64,000 nucleotides of DNA from Streptomyces cacaoi (GTDB lineage Bacteria; Actinomycetota; Actinomycetes; Streptomycetales; Streptomycetaceae). The translations under genes and the position numbers were made by a program. The stretch lies in NCBI RefSeq assembly GCF_006539165.1, contig NZ_BJMM01000006.1, positions 248,001 through 312,000 of the forward strand, in the 5' to 3' direction. Every line of letters starts with the position of its first letter. Positions within the stretch are counted from its first letter, which is position 1. Shown one piece after another: positions 8,457 to 16,589 of the stretch. The notes below the pieces were generated by a model. The model saw nothing but the letters and a program-made list of their open reading frames with translations, did no database searches and was not told the DNA's origin.

Positions 8457-9116
8457 TCAAGGACGGGGTCCGTACAGCGGCGTCGGGGCGTCCTCCGTGC
8501 CCCACACCAGGAACCCACCAGGGGCCAGGGCCGGACGGCCTTCGGTGCGGTCGTGCGGTTGGGGCAGGGTGAAGGGGCGTCCTTGTTCCAGGCACGCGGC
8601 GATCTCCTCGGCCCACACGTGCAGCGGCCAGCACTCCCAGGACGGATATCCGGGGTAGGGGTCGGTGTCGCCCTCCGAGAACCACGTGTTGAGCCCGCCG
8701 AAGGTGTCCTTCTCCGGCCGGGAATCGACGTACCAGCCCTCCACACGCTCCTCGTCCGCGGCGAAGGGCAGACGGAGAAGATCGGCCTCCTCGTCCTCGT
8801 CCACGTCGACGCCGGCGTACGCGCTCCTGTGCCAGAAGGCGTTCTCCCGAACGAGTTCCTCCAGGGTGAGCATCGACGTCCGCTTGGGCAGGAGGCAGTC
8901 CAGACCGTCGTCGCGGTGTTCCATGCCGTCGTGGATGCGGTACCAGGCCGCCAGCTCCGGCGGGAAGACCCGCCGCGTGGCCTCTTCGGCTGCCCGTATC
9001 CGCTCCTCATCGGCGCCCCGTCGCAGTAGCGCGGCCGTACCGGGGGCGTACTGGCCGAGCCATGTATCGATGCGGGTCCATGCGGTGGCAAGGCGTTCTG
9101 TGCCCTCTCTCGTCAC
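8457..9116 (-). CDS. SMI1/KNR4 family protein
   Basis: A 219-residue protein with the hallmarks of the SUKH/SMI1-KNR4 superfamily: an N-terminal helix (RIDTWLGQYAPGTAALLRRG), then FPPELAAWYRIHDGME, and a central acidic WHRSAYAGVDVDEDE region. A C-terminal proline-rich tail follows. In bacteria such proteins include immunity proteins of contact-dependent toxins and many stand-alone members of unknown role. No toxin gene is seen beside it. The start is uncertain: GTG at 9114-9116 is used, and ATG at 9192-9194 would add 26 residues. Confidence 0.75.
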   Translation of the reverse strand: MTREGTERLATAWTRIDTWLGQYAPGTAALLRRGADEERIRAAEEATRRVFPPELAAWYRIHDGMEHRDDGLDCLLPKRTSMLTLEELVRENAFWHRSAYAGVDVDEDEEADLLRLPFAADEERVEGWYVDSRPEKDTFGGLNTWFSEGDTDPYPGYPSWECWPLHVWAEEIAACLEQGRPFTLPQPHDRTEGRPALAPGGFLVWGTEDAPTPLYGPRP

Positions 9117-9430
9117 GGCGCCGGACGGTACCAAGGCCCTCGGACATGGACCTGCTCGGACTGGCTCCGCTGGGACCGTGCCCGGCCGGGACATCTCTTC
9201 CGTACCTGACGCCCCGGCCAACCGGCCGTCAGGAGAGGGGCTTTCGTCGCCGATCGGTAGTGACGGCGTCAGGGGAGGGCGGTGGTCTGGTCTCGGCGGG
9301 GCGGCCGAGTGGGTCCCTCGGGGCTCCGGCTGCGTGCGGACTGCTCGCGATGCCGCGCTGCACCGGTGCCCGGGCGACGGCTGTCCCACAGGAAGCGCGG
9401 AGGCACGGGAAGCGTCCCGCCGGACGCCGC
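9117..9430. other. Gene-free stretch
   Basis: About 310 bases between the SMI1/KNR4 gene and the acetyltransferase gene (both on the minus strand). Apart from a possible upstream start of the SMI1 gene at 9194, I see no gene or strong hairpin. Confidence 0.4.
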
Positions 9431-10000
9431 TCAGTCCTCCAACTCCCGTACGACGCGGGCCGGGGAGCCGAGTGCGAGGACCCCCGCCGGCAGGTCCTTG
9501 GTCACCACCGAGCCGGCGCCGACCACCGTGTTCTCGCCGATCGTCACGCCGGGGCAGACGATCACGCCGCCGCCCAGCCAGACGTTGTCGCCGATGGTTA
9601 CCGGCAGTGCCCGCTCCCAGCCCTCGCGTCTGCGCTCGGCCTCCAACGCGTGGGTGGAGGTGAGCAGTTGGACGTAGGGGCCCATTTGGACGTGCTCGCC
9701 TATGGTGACGGGGGCCGACGCGATGAACACCGCGCCGAAGTTGACGAACGTGTGGGCTCCGATGCTGATGTACGTGCCCATGTCGCAGCGGAACGGCGGG
9801 CGTACGTTGACGCCTTCGCCGACGGATCCCAGGAGTTCTCCCAGGATCCTGCGCCGCTCGGCTCGGCCGGGGGCCTCTTTGCCCTCGGCATTGTAGAGTG
9901 CGCAGAGGGCGGCCCGCCGCTCCGCGGCCTCCCGCAGTTCCGGCTCATTTTTCGGCAGAAACCATTCGCCGGCCCGCATCCGGTCAAGGTGTTCCCCCAT
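9431..10000 (-). CDS. Sugar O-acetyltransferase (maltose/galactoside acetyltransferase type)
   Basis: A 189-residue hexapeptide-repeat acyltransferase. The N-terminal cap (MRAGEWFLPKNEPELREAAE, about residues 8-27) is the Mac domain of maltose/galactoside O-acetyltransferases. It is followed by left-handed beta-helix repeats such as ISIGAH, VTIGEHV, VTIGDNVWLGGGVIV and VTIGENTVVGAGSVVTKD. The catalytic His is in the LLTSTHALE segment. It transfers acetyl from acetyl-CoA to a sugar hydroxyl in the cytoplasm. GGAAGAGGAC precedes the ATG. The natural sugar is unknown, and the gene stands alone. Confidence 0.88.
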   Translation of the reverse strand: MGEHLDRMRAGEWFLPKNEPELREAAERRAALCALYNAEGKEAPGRAERRRILGELLGSVGEGVNVRPPFRCDMGTYISIGAHTFVNFGAVFIASAPVTIGEHVQMGPYVQLLTSTHALEAERRREGWERALPVTIGDNVWLGGGVIVCPGVTIGENTVVGAGSVVTKDLPAGVLALGSPARVVRELED

Positions 10001-10257
10001 GCCCACGTCCTCTTCCTGTGTGCAGCTTCGAGACGGCTGCATGCTAACAACCGGCGAGGTCGAGGGCTCCTCAACCAGCAGGTGGAGCACTGCCGTTGGC
10101 GTCCCGTAGTGGACCGGCCGCGCGCAGGCGCGGACAATACCGGACGACGTTGATTGGCCGATGAAAGCAAGCCACGTCCCTACCCGATACCGAGCCCGCC
10201 CAGTCCTCGATTGACTGGGTTTCTCACCCCTGTCCAACGCGCATCGGAGAAAGCACC

Positions 10258-11541
10258 TTGCTCCCACAATTCCTGCCCCGTCGTGCTGAGGCCCGGTGGA
10301 TTCTCGGCGGGACCCTGTTATCAGCCGTCGGCCGGGGGCTGACCCTGCCGTTCCTGTTCATCTATCTCACGGAGGTGCGGCACCTCTCGGGCTCCCAGGC
10401 CGGATTGCTCATCGGCTGGCTGGGGGCCGTGACGCTCGCCATGTCGCCGTTCGGCGGCACGCTCATAGACCGCTTCGGAGCGCGCAGGGTCGTCATACCG
10501 TGCCTGATCATCGAGGCCCTCGGCACCGGCTCCCTGGCGCTCGTGGACTCCGTGGTCACGGCCTTCCTCGCCGTGTCGGTGACGGGGATCGGCAACTCGG
10601 CCATCGTGGCGGGGCAGTCGACGATCCTCGCCTCTCTGACCGACGCGGGGGAGCGCCAGCGGGCGTTCGGCCTCCAGTTCACTCTGCTCAACCTGGGGCT
10701 GGGAGTCGGCGGTCTGGTGGCCGGCGCCATCGTGGACACCGCGCGGCCCGGCACGTTCCAGGCCGTCTACGCGCTCGACGCGCTCAGCTTCCTCGCGCCG
10801 GTGGTGATCCTGCTGGCGATGCCGTCCGTCGGCGGGCCCTCGGCGTCCCATGAGAAGACGGAGGTACGGCGCTCCGGCGGCTATCTGGCCGTGCTGCGCG
10901 ACCGCCCGTTCCGGCGGCTGGTGACGTTCGGACTGGTGCTGACCACCTGCGGCTACGCGCAGATCCAGGTCGGTTTCCCGGCGTACGCGATGCAGGTGGT
11001 GGAGGTGACGCCGCGGGTCGTCGCCTGGGCGCTCGCGGGGAACACCATCGTCATCGTGGTGGCCCAGCTGCTGGTGATCCGGCTGATGGAGCGCCGCAGC
11101 CGCGCCCTGGTGCTCGCCCTGGTAGGGGCGATGTTCGCGGCGGCGTGGATCGTGCTCGGGGCCGGCAGGCTCTTCGCCCAGGAGCACGCGCTCCTGGCCG
11201 CGCTGTGCGTGGCGGCGTGCGCGGCGATCTTCGGCTTCGGCGAGACGATGCTCTCCCCGGTGCTGCCGGTGCTCACCAACTCGCTCGCCACGGACGAACT
11301 GCGGGGCCGCTACAACTCGTTCACCTCCATCATCTTCGGAATCAGCGGCGTCATCGGGCCGGTCTCGGCCGGACCCCTGCTGGAGGCCGGCGGCGGCATG
11401 GTGTGGGTGGGGGCGGTCACCGCGGGGTGCCTGGTCGCCACCCTGCTGGCGCTCTCGCTGCGTCCGCTGCTCACCGCCGTGCAGGACGGCAGGGCCCTGC
11501 CCGAACCGGCCGCCGCGAGCGGCGAACTGGCCGGCCGCTGA
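10258..11541 (+). CDS. MFS transporter, probable drug exporter
   Basis: This 427-residue membrane protein has about 12 hydrophobic segments and the MFS motif between TM2 and TM3 (GGTLIDRFGARRV). The overall pattern resembles MdtH/YceL-type multidrug exporters. Start TTG at 10258 follows GGAGA. Codon 21 is TTA (10318-10320), so translation may depend on the bldA tRNA. It converges on the ECF transporter operon, with a strong hairpin between them. Substrate unknown; no adjacent regulator. Confidence 0.82.
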   Translation: MLPQFLPRRAEARWILGGTLLSAVGRGLTLPFLFIYLTEVRHLSGSQAGLLIGWLGAVTLAMSPFGGTLIDRFGARRVVIPCLIIEALGTGSLALVDSVVTAFLAVSVTGIGNSAIVAGQSTILASLTDAGERQRAFGLQFTLLNLGLGVGGLVAGAIVDTARPGTFQAVYALDALSFLAPVVILLAMPSVGGPSASHEKTEVRRSGGYLAVLRDRPFRRLVTFGLVLTTCGYAQIQVGFPAYAMQVVEVTPRVVAWALAGNTIVIVVAQLLVIRLMERRSRALVLALVGAMFAAAWIVLGAGRLFAQEHALLAALCVAACAAIFGFGETMLSPVLPVLTNSLATDELRGRYNSFTSIIFGISGVIGPVSAGPLLEAGGGMVWVGAVTAGCLVATLLALSLRPLLTAVQDGRALPEPAAASGELAGR

Positions 11542-11550
11542 GGCCCCTTG

Positions 11551-11589
11551 CGCGGCGGGCCGCGACCACACCGGTCCCGGCCCGCCGCG
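11551..11589. terminator. Bidirectional hairpin between convergent operons
   Basis: CGCGGCGGGCC (11551-11561) pairs perfectly with GGCCCGCCGCG (11579-11589) around a 17-base loop, ten bases after the MFS stop and just before the end of the convergent ABC gene. There is no U-tract, as is usual in streptomycetes. Confidence 0.7.
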
Positions 11590-11598
11590 TGGGCGGAG

Positions 11599-12465
11599 TC
11601 AGTTCGCGGGAACCGAAGGGGTGCGCTCCCGCAGTTCGGAGAGGAAGGCGTCGACCGTCGCCACGGGAGCGGACCACCCCAACTCCCGCGCCAGCCGCGT
11701 GAGCTGGGGGCGTTCGAGGTCCGTGGGGGGTCCGCTCCTCTCCGCTGCATCGTCCCGGCTGCCGTCCGCGGGGAGGGCGGTGGCGTCGGCGGCGAGCCAC
11801 TGCTCCACGGTTCCGTCCCAGCGGACCCTGCCCCGCTCCAGCACGATGACCCGCTCGAAGTGCTGCACGCAGAACTCCATGTCGTGGGTGACGGCGATGA
11901 CCGTGCGCCCCTCCTCGGCGAGTTCGCCGAGGAGGGAACCCAGCAGTGCCAGCGAGCGGTGGTCCTGGCCCGTCGTCGGCTCGTCCAGCACCACCAGGGG
12001 GGTGTCCATCGCCAGGACGGAGGCCAGCGCCACGCGCTTTCGCTGGCCGAAGGACAGGTGGTGCGGATGGTCCTGGGCGTGGTGCGTCAGGCCCGTCACG
12101 CGCAGCGCCCACTCGCACGCCCGCGCCCGCTGCTCGGCGGTGAAGCCGAGGTTGCGGGGCCCGAACTCGACCGCCTTGGCGACGGTACGGGCATGCAGCT
12201 GGTCGTGCGGGTTCTGGAAGACGAACCCGACCGAGCGGGCGAGTTCGGCGATGCTCAGCTCGTCGGTTCTGCGGCCCTCGACCTCCACGGTGCCCGAGGT
12301 GGGCCGTTCGATACCGACGAGGTGACGGGCGAGTGTGCTCTTCCCGGCCCCGTTGGAGCCGACGACGGCGACGCGTTCACCGGCCGCCACCTGGAAGGTG
12401 ACGCCGTTCAGCGCCGGGGTGCCGTTCGCGTACGCGTAGGTCAGGGAGTCGATGGAGAGGATCAC
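11599..12465 (-). CDS. ECF transporter ATPase subunit (EcfA/CbiO type)
   Basis: A 288-residue ATP-binding cassette protein. Walker A is GSNGAGKST (about 36-44), the Q-loop is VFQNPHDQLHARTV (typical of ECF ATPases), the signature is LSFGQRKR and Walker B is LVVLDEPTTG, followed by the TVIAVTHDMEF switch. It is the last gene of a four-gene operon. Its GTG start overlaps the upstream ATPase stop by four bases (GTGA). With its partner it would form the EcfA-EcfA' motor for vitamin or cofactor uptake. About 60 C-terminal residues extend beyond the ABC domain. Confidence 0.9.
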   Translation of the reverse strand: MILSIDSLTYAYANGTPALNGVTFQVAAGERVAVVGSNGAGKSTLARHLVGIERPTSGTVEVEGRRTDELSIAELARSVGFVFQNPHDQLHARTVAKAVEFGPRNLGFTAEQRARACEWALRVTGLTHHAQDHPHHLSFGQRKRVALASVLAMDTPLVVLDEPTTGQDHRSLALLGSLLGELAEEGRTVIAVTHDMEFCVQHFERVIVLERGRVRWDGTVEQWLAADATALPADGSRDDAAERSGPPTDLERPQLTRLARELGWSAPVATVDAFLSELRERTPSVPAN

Positions 12466-13340
12466 GGCTGGTCTCCGGCGGGGATCGGGATGCGGTGGGT
12501 GACCTGGTGGAAACCGTCGGCTGCCGTCTCCAGCGTCACCGGCAGCGGGCGGCTCTCGTCCCACAGCCCGTGTTCGGCGGCCCGTCGCGCGGCGGTGGTG
12601 TACTGGAGCGGGCCGACGCCCCACTCGGGGAGCCGCGGATCGCCCAGCACCTCCCGCGTCGGCCCGTCCGCCGCCACCGCGCCGTCCTCCAGCACCACCA
12701 CCTGGTCCGCCGAACGGGCCAGCAGCTCCAGCCGGTGCTCCATGACGAGGACGGCCACGCCGCGCTCCTTGAGCGCGTCGAGGATGCCGAAGACTCGTCG
12801 GCTGCCTTCGGCGTCGAGCTGGGAGGTCGGTTCGTCGAGCACGATCACCGCGGGCCGCATCGCCAGCACCGAGCCGATGGCCAGGCGCTGTTGCTGCCCG
12901 CCGGACAGCTCGTACGGCGAGCGGTCGGCCAACTCGCTCAGCCCGACGTCCGCCATGACATGCTCGACGCGGTGGCGCATCACGTCCCGCTCGACGGCCA
13001 GATTCTCCAGCCCGAACGCGAGTTCCTCACGGACCGTGAATCGCGCACCGGAAATCTGGCTGAACGGATCCTGCCTCACCAGCCCTACGGAGGTGGCGAG
13101 TTCGGCCATCGGCGTACCGGCCACGGGCCGGCCGCAGACCTCGACGGATCCGCTGAATTCGCCGCCGGTGAGATGCGGGGAGACGCCGCTGACCACCGCC
13201 GCCAGCGTCGTTTTTCCGCTGCCGTCCGCACCCACGACACCGCATATGGTGCCCGGCCGGACGGTCATGGTGATCGAGCGCAGCGCCGGCGCCGGCCGTC
13301 CCGTGGGATAGGTGAAGGTGAAATCCTTGAATTCGATCAC
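12462..13340 (-). CDS. ECF transporter ATPase subunit (second EcfA)
   Basis: A 292-residue ABC ATPase with Walker A GADGSGKTT, Q-loop LVRQDPFSQISG, signature LSGGQQQR and Walker B VIVLDEPTSQLD, then an H-loop in LVMEHRLELL. Walker A has Asp and Ser in the middle, but the essential Lys is kept. GTG at 13338-13340 is the start and overlaps the EcfT stop by four bases. It pairs with the ATPase at 11599, as in group I ECF transporters with a dedicated EcfA heterodimer. Confidence 0.9.
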   Translation of the reverse strand: MIEFKDFTFTYPTGRPAPALRSITMTVRPGTICGVVGADGSGKTTLAAVVSGVSPHLTGGEFSGSVEVCGRPVAGTPMAELATSVGLVRQDPFSQISGARFTVREELAFGLENLAVERDVMRHRVEHVMADVGLSELADRSPYELSGGQQQRLAIGSVLAMRPAVIVLDEPTSQLDAEGSRRVFGILDALKERGVAVLVMEHRLELLARSADQVVVLEDGAVAADGPTREVLGDPRLPEWGVGPLQYTTAARRAAEHGLWDESRPLPVTLETAADGFHQVTHRIPIPAGDQP

Positions 13341-14113
13341 CGTATGACTCCCCACACATTGACGGCGACGGCCGCGGCCGCGCAGAGAATCATCACTGCG
13401 CGCGCCACTCTCTGTCCGGTGCTGTCCGGCAGCGGCCCGGACAGACTCGTGGGACGGCGGGTGACGCCGAACGCCCGGGTCTCCATCGCGGCGGCGCGGT
13501 CCCCGATCTCGGTGAAGGCGCCCAGTATCAGCGGGCCCGCCAGCGGCACCAGCGCCCGCACCCGTCCGCGCAGCCCTCGTATGACCAGGCCATGGGCCTG
13601 CTGGGCCTGGAGGATGCGCTGCGCGCGTGCGGCGAAAGCGGGACCGATCTGTAGAGCCGCGGAGATGACGTACACGATTTTGGGCGACATCCCGCGCTGT
13701 GTCATGGCGCTCATCAGCCTGCTCGGAGAAGTGGTCAGCAGCAGAAAGAGGAAACTGGCGACCAGCACCATGATGTGCAGCGCCGTCTGTGCCGCGAAGA
13801 TGAGCCCTTCGTAACTCAGCCGGGCCGGTCCCAGGGCCGCGATCACGCGTTCCGCGCCCGGATAGAAAAAGCCCTGCACAAGAAATAAGGCGACGACCAC
13901 CGGAGCGGAGAAGAGGGCCAGCAGCTGTGTGAATCTGCGCAGCGCTCCCGCATACACGATGGCCGGGAGCAGGACCAGCAGTAACAACGCCAAAGGCCAG
14001 AGGGCCGACGTATGGGCGAATCCGCACACGGTCACCGAGAAAGCAAAAACGAGCTTGGTGACCGGATTCAGCCGGTGTATGGGAGAGGTGTCCGATACGG
14101 CCAAGATACTCAT
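13337..14113 (-). CDS. ECF transporter transmembrane T component
   Basis: A 258-residue integral membrane protein of the EcfT/CbiQ family. It opens MSILAVSDTSPIHRLNPVTK, the typical cytoplasmic start of EcfT. About five to six transmembrane segments follow. The coupling helices carry ARAQRILQAQQAHG and AAAMETRAFG, which match the conserved Ala-Arg-Gly type motifs that engage the ATPases. It overlaps the genes on both sides by four bases, so the operon is translationally coupled. Confidence 0.9.
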   Translation of the reverse strand: MSILAVSDTSPIHRLNPVTKLVFAFSVTVCGFAHTSALWPLALLLLVLLPAIVYAGALRRFTQLLALFSAPVVVALFLVQGFFYPGAERVIAALGPARLSYEGLIFAAQTALHIMVLVASFLFLLLTTSPSRLMSAMTQRGMSPKIVYVISAALQIGPAFAARAQRILQAQQAHGLVIRGLRGRVRALVPLAGPLILGAFTEIGDRAAAMETRAFGVTRRPTSLSGPLPDSTGQRVARAVMILCAAAAVAVNVWGVIR

Positions 14114-14910
14114 GCCACGCCCGCCTTTCCCGCGGCCGGTGCGTAGGTGTTCAGCACATGGTGTTCACGGGCGAAGGAGAACCGCTGCACGAAGCCCGCC
14201 GGCAGTCTCGCCAGGATGGTCAGCGCCAGCGCGACGGTCAGCGCCTTGTCCAGCGGGTCGGCCGCGAGCCCCTGGAGGCTGGCGGCCCGGAGCATGCCGT
14301 CGCCGTACGCCTGGAAGGTCGCGATCAGCGCGGACTGGCCCACCGAGCCGCCGGCGTTGCCGAAGACGAACGTGGTGATGGGGGCGGAGATGACACCGGC
14401 CACGACCCCGATGAGGGCTCCGCCGGCCAGTGCCGTCGGTTTTCTGCGGAACCAGCCCAGGCGCGCCAGCGCGCCCGCGACGAAGCCGACGGCGGCGGCC
14501 GTCACCGCGTAGGGAAGCGCTCCCGGCGTGATCGTCATGCCGACGAGGATGCTGGTCAGCGCGCCCGTCGCGGCCCCCGCCGCGGGGCCGGCGACCACCC
14601 CGACCAGTACCGTGCCGATGGCGTCGAGCTGGAGGGGAAGGCCGCTGAAGTAGACGATCTTGCCCATCACGATGTTGACCGTGATCGCGACGGGCAGCAG
14701 CGTCAGCGTCGTGGTCGGGAGGCGGGCCATGGCGCCGGAGATGATGAGCATCGCGCCGATTCCGTAGCCGCCCAGCGCCAGCAGGGCCGCCGGGCCGCCC
14801 ACGCCGTGCGCGGAGGTGGGTTTCGCCGCGATGAGCGCGACATAGGTCAGCAGGATGACCGTCGTGCCGAGTCCGATGCGCCAGCGTTCACTCAACTGCC
14901 ACGGATTCAC
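14110..14910 (-). CDS. ECF transporter substrate-binding S component, substrate unknown
   Basis: A 266-residue membrane protein with about six hydrophobic helices, first gene of the ECF operon. The segment LPLQLDAIGTVLVGVVAGPAAGA and the repeated small-residue helices are typical of S components that bind a vitamin or precursor deep in the membrane. I cannot assign the substrate: no riboswitch is apparent upstream, and the sequence is not clearly BioY, ThiT or RibU. The GTG at 14908-14910 is the best start, though without an obvious ribosome site. It is divergent from the cytidylate hydroxymethylase-like gene at 15561, so a pyrimidine or thiamine-like substrate is a plausible guess. Confidence 0.75.
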   Translation of the reverse strand: MNPWQLSERWRIGLGTTVILLTYVALIAAKPTSAHGVGGPAALLALGGYGIGAMLIISGAMARLPTTTLTLLPVAITVNIVMGKIVYFSGLPLQLDAIGTVLVGVVAGPAAGAATGALTSILVGMTITPGALPYAVTAAAVGFVAGALARLGWFRRKPTALAGGALIGVVAGVISAPITTFVFGNAGGSVGQSALIATFQAYGDGMLRAASLQGLAADPLDKALTVALALTILARLPAGFVQRFSFAREHHVLNTYAPAAGKAGVA

Positions 14911-15560
14911 CTGACATAAACCAATCAATCGGGATTCATTGATCAGAAACAGAGGGTCTCGCCCCAGACGTAGCGGGATGGGCGCCGCCGGGTAGCCGCT
15001 GACGAGCGGACGCCGATGCGTGCGCGAACTTCGGGGATCCGGCGGCGGGTTCGGTCCGACTCCGGGCCCGGCGCACGCCGTGCGAGCCGTCGTGCACCGG
15101 GGCCTGCCGGTTCGGTGTGGATTCTCACAGTTTCGCGAACAGCTCACCCACCTGTGCCGCGCACGCCCTCGACCGCAGGCTTCTGCTGCCGTGACGGACG
15201 CGCTTTCACCAGATGTCCCATCCCCTTCAGTGGGCCGGAATTCGGGCTGTTTCGCAGCAATAGCACGCAACAATGATGGCTTGATCGTTCCGTTGTCCAG
15301 GCGTCATAGTCCCCAGTGCGACGGCCCGTGTCAACAGGCCGCAGCCGGCACTAGAAGAATTCATAAGAAGCCTCAACGGCCGCCAGGAGTGATCTTGACA
15401 ACGGGGTTTGGCATGGTGTGCGGTCTTTCTCGGAAGCGTGCTGCGACCAGCGGCTTCGGCTTTACTCCCACCGGGCCTCACGGAGGATTGAGCTGGAAAT
15501 CCCCTCAGTTCCGCACGACGTCCTCCTTGGCTTGTTCCAGCCCTATCCCGAAAGGTTGTC
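14911..15560. other. Long divergent intergenic region between ECF operon and biosynthetic cluster
   Basis: No gene is recognised in these 650 bases. Base composition is visibly less GC-rich from about 15240 to 15420, as expected of promoters. A TTGACA at 15395-15400 could be a -35 element for the rightward cluster; I cannot fix its -10. I looked for the conserved cores of cobalamin and TPP riboswitches and did not see them. Confidence 0.4.
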
Positions 15561-16553
15561 ATGACAAGCTACCCCTCCTTCGCGGACGCTTATACGGCCG
15601 GCTTGAGCGATGTACTTGCTGACGGCAGCTACGTGCCTTCCGTCCGCGACCCCCTCTCCAAGGCGTCTGATTTCGGCCGCAACGACCGGCCCTATCGGGA
15701 ACTGCTCGGCTACCAGACCCGGATCGAGAACCCCGCCTCCGCGCTGGCGGCCAGCCCGGACCTTCCCATCAACCTGTCGTACTGTTTCGGCCTGCTCGCC
15801 TGGTCGCTCGCCGGCCGCAACGACGTCGAGACCCCGGCCTTCTACCGCCGCGGCGCCTACGAGTACTCCGACGACGAGCACACCCTCAGCGGCGCCTTCG
15901 GCCACCGCCTGGTGACCCACAACGGCAACCAGCTCGAAGAGGTCATCGGCCGCATCGAGCGCGACCCGGCCCACCGCCGCGCGTTCGCCCTGGTGCTGGA
16001 GCCCGAGGACAATTTCCGCCAGTCACGCGAGTACCCGTGCGCCGTCGGCGTCCATCTGTTCCTCCGCGACGGCAGGCTCACCTGGCTGACCGTCATGCGC
16101 GCCCAGCAGGCGCTGACCGTCATGCCCTACGACGCCTTCCTCTTCATGGGGATGCAGCAGTACGCCGCGTCCCAGCTGAACGTGCCCAGCGGGCCCTACA
16201 TCCACCAGGCCGGAACCTTCCACTTCTACGAGAACGAGGCCCCGCTGGCGCAGAAGATCGTCGACGCCCCGCCGGCCGCCGCCGCGCTCCCCTCCTTCCC
16301 CCACGACGCCGAGGGCGGCCGCCGGGTCGCCGCCGAACTCATCGACTACGAGCGCAGGCTGCGCGAGGCGGCACAGGCCGGCGACGTGGCCGCGGTGGAC
16401 GAGATCGCCGGCCGTCCGGCCGAGACCGACTTCGCCGACGTCGCCCGCGCCTGCCTCGCCACCCACGCCTACCGCAAGCTCGGCGACACCATGTCCCTCG
16501 TGACCAGCTCCGCTGCCGACAGCGCGGTCGCGGACCTCATATCGGCGATCTGA
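15561..16553 (+). CDS. Thymidylate-synthase-fold enzyme, probable cytidylate 5-hydroxymethylase (MilA-like)
   Basis: A 330-residue homologue of thymidylate synthase. The catalytic Cys is Cys160 (REYPCAVG) and the phosphate-binding arginines are RDPAHRR (Arg139-Arg140) and Arg180. The pyrimidine-reading position, Asn in dUMP enzymes (PFN), is Asp191 (PYD), as in dCMP hydroxymethylases and MilA, so cytosine is the likely base. Residue 181 is Ala where TS and T4 dCMP hydroxymethylase have Ser; in MilA (Ala176) this replacement favours CMP over dCMP. The expected reaction is CMP plus methylene-tetrahydrofolate giving 5-hydroxymethyl-CMP. It heads the cluster to 22140 and is divergent from the ECF operon. 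Substrate and sugar remain inferred. Confidence 0.82.
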   Translation: MTSYPSFADAYTAGLSDVLADGSYVPSVRDPLSKASDFGRNDRPYRELLGYQTRIENPASALAASPDLPINLSYCFGLLAWSLAGRNDVETPAFYRRGAYEYSDDEHTLSGAFGHRLVTHNGNQLEEVIGRIERDPAHRRAFALVLEPEDNFRQSREYPCAVGVHLFLRDGRLTWLTVMRAQQALTVMPYDAFLFMGMQQYAASQLNVPSGPYIHQAGTFHFYENEAPLAQKIVDAPPAAAALPSFPHDAEGGRRVAAELIDYERRLREAAQAGDVAAVDEIAGRPAETDFADVARACLATHAYRKLGDTMSLVTSSAADSAVADLISAI

Positions 16554-16589
16554 CAGCCGCAGTCCGATCGCAAGGAGGGACACACCAAG

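Noticed and set aside
15395..15400. TTGACA as a confirmed promoter of the cytidylate hydroxymethylase cluster
   Set aside because: No convincing -10 at the right spacing could be fixed, so it is mentioned only in the gap note.
14911..15560. Riboswitch (cobalamin or TPP) upstream of the ECF operon or the B12-dependent cluster
   Set aside because: I looked for the conserved core of both classes on both strands and did not find it. A covariance-model search would be decisive.
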